Assembly (NCBI GenBank): GCA_009781185.1
Contig: WQYP01000012.1
Coordinates: 1 to 46,326 of the forward strand
Source: Phycisphaerales bacterium
Lineage (GTDB): Bacteria > Planctomycetota > Phycisphaerae > WQYP01
Reading direction: 5' to 3'
DNA: 46,326 nucleotides
Part shown: positions 43,381-46,326 of the stretch, one piece after another
How the letters are laid out: each line of letters opens with the position of its first letter
How positions within the stretch are numbered: the first letter of the stretch is position 1
Notes under the pieces: generated by a model
Told to the model about the DNA's origin: nothing
The model's database searches: none
What the model saw: only the letters and a program-made list of their open reading frames with translations
Made by a program: the position numbers and the translations under genes

Positions 43381-44826
43381 ATGAGTAAAGCGATGCCGAT
43401 CCGGGTGCTGGTGGTGGATGATGAGGTGAGTCATGCGGATGTGATGGCGGAGGCCATTGCGCGGATGCCGGGCGGCGGATACAGCGTCAAGCAGGCACAT
43501 AACCTGGCGGATGCGAAACGGTTTTTGGGGGACGAGAACATGGGGGGAGGCGAGGGGTTTGATCTGGTGGTGACGGATTTGCGGATGGATTCGCTTCATG
43601 ATGGGTTTGAGTTGTTGGAGTACGTTCGCAAAGCTCGGCCGCAAGTGGAAGTGATTGTCGTGACGGCACATGGAGATGTGAGTACGGCGGTGCAGGCGAT
43701 GCGGAAGGGGGCGTACGATTTCATTCAGAAGCCGCTGGAACTGGAAGTGATTCGCACGCAGGTGCGGCGGGCGGGGGAAAAGATTCAGTTGATGCGGAAA
43801 AATGCGGAACTGGCTGGAGCGCTCGATGAGCGATTCGGCGTACGGGGGATCGTGGGACAGTCGGCGGGGATCAAACGCGTGCTGCAGTTGATCTCGCAGT
43901 TGGCGCCGACGGATATCAGCGTGTTGATCCTGGGCGAATCGGGGACGGGGAAGGAGTTGGTGGCGAGAGCGCTGCATCAGAACTCGCGGCGGAAAGAGAA
44001 TCGGTTCGTGGCGCTGAATTGCGCTGGGCTGAATGAATCGACATTGGAAGATGAATTGTTTGGACATGTGCGCGGGGCGTTTACGGATGCGCGGGGGGAT
44101 CGGATGGGGCGCTTTGAGTATGCGGAGGGGGGGACGTTGTTTTTGGATGAGATTGGGGATATGCCGCTCGCGATGCAGGCGAAACTGCTAAGGGTTTTGC
44201 AGGATCGGGAGATCACGCGGCTGGGGTCGAATGAGCCGATCAAGGTGGATGTGCGGTTCATCGCGGCGACGAATAAGGATCTGCTGCAGGCGGTACGGGA
44301 AAAAAGGTTCAGGGAGGATTTGTATTTTCGGATTAAGGGGGCGGTGATCGAGTTGCCGCCGCTGCGGGCGAGGCGGGAGGATATTCCGCTGTTGATCAAT
44401 CATGTGCTGTCGCGCTGCGAGGAACGGCTAGGCAAGAAGGTGGAGGGGATGGATGCCGATGCGCGGAGTGCGCTGGTGGCGTACGAGTGGCCGGGGAATG
44501 TGCGGGAGTTGGAAAATACGATTGAGAACATGGTGGCGTTGGCGTCGGGGCCGCGGCTGACGGGGGCGGATGTGCCGACGAATATTGCGGGGAAGAGTGG
44601 GGGAGGGACGACGCAAACGGCGATTGTGGCGACGGGGAATGGTGGGGCTTCACCGGGAACGGCAATTACACTGGCGGGGATGAATCTGGCGGAGTTGGAA
44701 CGCAAGGCGATCGAAGAAACGCTGGTGTCGGTAAACGGCAACCGCGAATATGCGGCGAAGATTCTGGGCATCGGCGAACGAACGCTGTATCGAAAGCTCA
44801 AGGATTACGGATACAAGGACGAATGA
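43381..44826 (+). CDS. NtrC-family sigma-54-dependent response regulator
   Basis: 481 residues in three domains. The receiver (1-125) has Asp13-Asp14, phosphoacceptor Asp66 (VVTDLRM) and Lys117 (IQKP). The AAA+ domain (155-390) has Walker A GESGTGKE (185-192), Walker B GGTLFLDEIGD and a sensor arginine region (REDLYFRI). The sigma-54 contact loop reads GAFTDA (232-237) where most members have GAFTGA. A Fis-type helix-turn-helix closes it (EYAAKILGIGERTLYRKLKDYG). It activates sigma-54 promoters after phosphorylation; the partner kinase is not in the window. Confidence 0.93.
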   Translation: MSKAMPIRVLVVDDEVSHADVMAEAIARMPGGGYSVKQAHNLADAKRFLGDENMGGGEGFDLVVTDLRMDSLHDGFELLEYVRKARPQVEVIVVTAHGDVSTAVQAMRKGAYDFIQKPLELEVIRTQVRRAGEKIQLMRKNAELAGALDERFGVRGIVGQSAGIKRVLQLISQLAPTDISVLILGESGTGKELVARALHQNSRRKENRFVALNCAGLNESTLEDELFGHVRGAFTDARGDRMGRFEYAEGGTLFLDEIGDMPLAMQAKLLRVLQDREITRLGSNEPIKVDVRFIAATNKDLLQAVREKRFREDLYFRIKGAVIELPPLRARREDIPLLINHVLSRCEERLGKKVEGMDADARSALVAYEWPGNVRELENTIENMVALASGPRLTGADVPTNIAGKSGGGTTQTAIVATGNGGASPGTAITLAGMNLAELERKAIEETLVSVNGNREYAAKILGIGERTLYRKLKDYGYKDE

Positions 44827-45120
44827 CAAAATTCGAATGCCCCCCCCCAATGACGAATCAAATCCAAATAACGAATGATCAAATGACGAAAACGTTCAAA
44901 GATATAAATGTATATATAACTATAAAGCTGACGTGCGCCAGCTTTCGCCCCTGCCGGGGCGACGATATATTTGGGGGGCTGGTGACCCACGGCGGCGCGG
45001 CTGTTGCCGCTTGCCGTGGGCTAAAAGCTTTGGTCCCTACCGGGACCGAGGGTCGCCCAAGGGCGACCGCTAAAAGTGTGTCTGCTGGGGGCGAGCGGCA
45101 TGCAAGCATGCCGACTAAAT
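44826..45120. repeat. Composite repeat island upstream of ispF
   Basis: In order: family G motifs with a run of nine C (44840-44848), an AT-rich stretch (ATATAAATGTATATATA), CGCCCCTGCCGGGGCG, CCCACGGC...GCCGTGGG, GGTCCCTACCGGGACC, GGTCGCCCAAGGGCGACC, and the family D palindrome (45092-45120). At least five consecutive hairpins and no plausible gene. The ribosome site of ispF begins immediately after the last element. Confidence 0.75.
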
Positions 45121-45130
45121 AGGAGGTTAC

Positions 45131-45613
45131 ATGGCGAAGTTGCGGATTGGGTTGGGATATGATTTGCATCGGACGGTGGCGGGGCGGGCGCTGGTGCTGG
45201 GGAATGTGGTGATTCCGCATGAGAAAGGGCTGGACGGGCATTCGGATGCGGATGTGGTGGTGCATGCATTGATCGATGCGATTACGGGGGCGGCGGGGCT
45301 GCCGGACGTGGGACAAATGTTTCCGAATACGGATCCGAAGTATAAGGGGATCGACTCGGCGGAACTTTTGAAGGGGACGATGGAGCGGTTTGCTGGGACG
45401 GGGTGGCGGATTGTGAATGTGGATGTTGTGGTGTTGGCGCAGAGGCCGAAGTTGCTGCCGTACAAATCGGCGATGGTGAAGCGGTTGGCGGAGTTGCTGA
45501 AGGTGGAAGAGGGGCAGGTGAATATCAAGGGGAAGACGGGGGAAGGCGTGGATGCGGTTGGGGAAGAACGGGCGATCGGGTGTCATTGCGTGGTGCTGCT
45601 GGAGCGAGATTAA
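45131..45613 (+). CDS. ispF: 2-C-methyl-D-erythritol 2,4-cyclodiphosphate synthase
   Basis: 160 residues, family length. It makes the cyclic diphosphate in the MEP isoprenoid pathway. Zinc ligands Asp11 and His13 (GLGYDLHR) and His45 (ADVVVHALIDA) are present, as are the GLDGHSDAD, LPDVGQMFPNTDP and KGKTGEGVDAVGEERAI motifs. AGGAGG sits 4 bases before the ATG, abutting a family D repeat. Confidence 0.96.
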   Translation: MAKLRIGLGYDLHRTVAGRALVLGNVVIPHEKGLDGHSDADVVVHALIDAITGAAGLPDVGQMFPNTDPKYKGIDSAELLKGTMERFAGTGWRIVNVDVVVLAQRPKLLPYKSAMVKRLAELLKVEEGQVNIKGKTGEGVDAVGEERAIGCHCVVLLERD

Positions 45614-45715
45614 ATGAAACTCGAAATTCGAAGTTCGAAATTCGAAACAAATTCCAATGTTCAAATATTAAAAATTCAAAGCGTCTCTGTGGCCTCTGTG
45701 TCCTCTGTGGCTAAT
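45614..45715. repeat. Family G and K repeats after ispF
   Basis: ACTCGAAATTCGAAGTTCG, then CTCTGTGGCCTCTGTGTCC. The K part encodes the tail (TEDTEATETL) of the small membrane protein on the opposite strand. Confidence 0.75.
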
Positions 45716-45987
45716 TTTTGCAGGTGGACGATACGTGAGGGGAATTCTTGCCAGGCTTCGCGGCTGATGGTTTTGGCGCGGCGATACCATGCGGTTCGGG
45801 AGATCAACAGCGGGATCAGGATGGTAAAGGCGATAAGTGGGACCATCACGCCGAGGCGGATCGGCCAGGGGGTGTAGGGGAGAACCATCAGGCAGGCGGT
45901 GACGAAGCAGATGAGGATGCATCCGAATCGGCAGCCTTGGAGGGTTCGCAGTGCGCCGGCGACGATGTGGGGTTGCGGTGTTGACAT
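45676..45987 (-). CDS. Small two-helix membrane protein
   Basis: 103 residues from ATG 45987. Two adjoining helices (GCILICFVTACLMVLPY and LGVMVPLIAFTILIPLLI) are followed by a basic segment and a repeat-derived tail (ATEDTEATETL). A TACAAT box (45999-45994, minus strand) ends 6 bases before the ATG and no ribosome site is seen, so this may be another leaderless gene. No family was recognised. Confidence 0.55.
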   Translation of the reverse strand: MSTPQPHIVAGALRTLQGCRFGCILICFVTACLMVLPYTPWPIRLGVMVPLIAFTILIPLLISRTAWYRRAKTISREAWQEFPSRIVHLQKLATEDTEATETL

Positions 45988-46035
45988 GAAGGTATTGTAT
46001 ACTAATCGCGTTCGAGAGTTGATGGTCGTAGCGGG

Positions 46036-46132
46036 ACGGTTCGCGACGCCGCAAGCGTTTTCGGTGCCCTTTCGCGAGATCAACGTCGGTTCTTTCGGAA
46101 CGTCGAGCGGCATGCAAGCATGCCGGCTAAAT
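46036..46132. repeat. Composite family E + D element upstream of ruvC
   Basis: GGTTCGCGACGCCGCAAGCG, then the CGACGTTCCGAAAG/CTTTCGGAACGTCG-like palindrome, then GAGCGGCATGCAAGCATGCC and GGCTAAAT. Same E-then-D order as at 11735-11813. Confidence 0.8.
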
Positions 46133-46149
46133 ATGAGAAGTGTGCGAGT

Positions 46150-46326
46150 ATGTTGATTCTTGGGATTGATCCAGGGCTGCGGGTGACGGGGTATGGGGTG
46201 GTGGCGGTTGAGCAGGGAAGGCCGCGGTTGGTGGAGGCGGGGGTTTTGCGGATGAAGGCGAAGGGGGATATCGCAGAGCGTGTGAGGGAGTTGTATGAGG
46301 GGATGGTGGGGCTGATGGCGGAAATA
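46150..46326 (+). CDS. ruvC: Holliday junction resolvase RuvC, 5' part
   Basis: The frame is open to the window edge (59 codons). It begins MLILGIDPGLRVTGYGVV, the conserved first strand of RuvC with the metal-binding Asp7; a later EAGVLRM and IAERVRELYEGM match the following strand and helix. RuvC cuts Holliday junctions in the RuvABC pathway. The rest of the protein lies beyond the window. Confidence 0.9.
   Translation, partial: MLILGIDPGLRVTGYGVVAVEQGRPRLVEAGVLRMKAKGDIAERVRELYEGMVGLMAEI

Noticed and set aside
44870..44940. AT-rich stretch as a replication origin or promoter
   Set aside because: Short, no DnaA-box cluster or dnaA/dnaN neighbours, and embedded in repeat motifs.

Overview
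The window looks like chromosomal DNA of a Planctomycetota bacterium, probably class Phycisphaerae. This is inferred from gene content: an alternative complex III plus caa3-type oxidase operon, a T5SS/PEP-CTERM-type repeat protein, a prenyltransferase-fold/DUF4159 protein, a GH78 rhamnosidase and two secreted beta-helix proteins. No rRNA, tRNA, CRISPR array, transposase or phage gene was recognised.

Layout. 1-2272 (-) is the start of a secreted protein of about 14 tandem 50-residue repeats, cut by the window edge; a TPR protein follows (2576-4015, -). 4331-8500 holds an S15/CocE-type hydrolase, a decayed cysK, a cupin-like protein and a SulP transporter relic. 8518-14545 holds a DUF4159 protein (-), rpmB, a GH78 rhamnosidase and a small membrane protein. 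14649-16418 is leuA behind a nearly textbook leucine attenuator. 16486-30210 is one long minus-strand respiratory operon, transcribed actA-actB-actC-actD-actE-actF-small membrane protein-SCO-coxB-coxA-coxC-cox4: ACIII oxidises quinol, passes electrons to a cytochrome-c-fused A2-type oxidase, and SCO metallates CuA. 30417-33278 holds a small membrane protein, a coiled-coil protein with a BRCT-like end, and trpA. 33523-34991 (-) holds a beta-carbonic anhydrase and pdxJ. 35194-39096 holds a metallophosphoesterase (+), a DUF4056-like lipoprotein (-) and a PLD-like lipoprotein (-). 39308-42850 is a tandem pair of beta-helix proteins. 42970-46326 holds a small acidic protein, an NtrC-type regulator, ispF, a small membrane protein (-) and the 5' end of ruvC.

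The most unusual feature is a dense population of short palindromic repeats of about twelve families (called A to L here). They fill intergenic DNA and have also entered genes. Several lie in frame inside actB, coxC, actF and the PLD gene. One forms most of the SCO signal peptide, one lies between the likely start and the lipoprotein signal core of the DUF4056 gene, and many supply C-terminal tails or stop codons (leuA, coxA, coxB, actB, actC, actE, trpA, pdxJ, carbonic anhydrase). This resembles Rickettsia palindromic elements, but with many families at once and concentrated in an energy-conservation operon.

Second highlights are the leuA attenuator, whose leader peptide appears to start at the 5' end of the transcript, and several other promoters placed so that the mRNA would be leaderless.

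Repeat families named here: A = GCGTGAACTCCGG palindromes; B = CAGAGCCGCGACCGT / CGCAATCTTACGATTGCG palindromes; C = tandem AGAAGCC; D = GCGGCATGCAAGCATGCC; E = GGTTCGCGACGCC; F = elements with ATAGCCTTGCGTGG ends; G = ATTCGAATGACGAATC-like; H = TGACAAGGTGACAGG; I = AAGTCGTTAAATCG; J = CACGAAGACACGAAG; K = CACAGAGGACACAGAG; L = CCGCATTGCCATGCGG.
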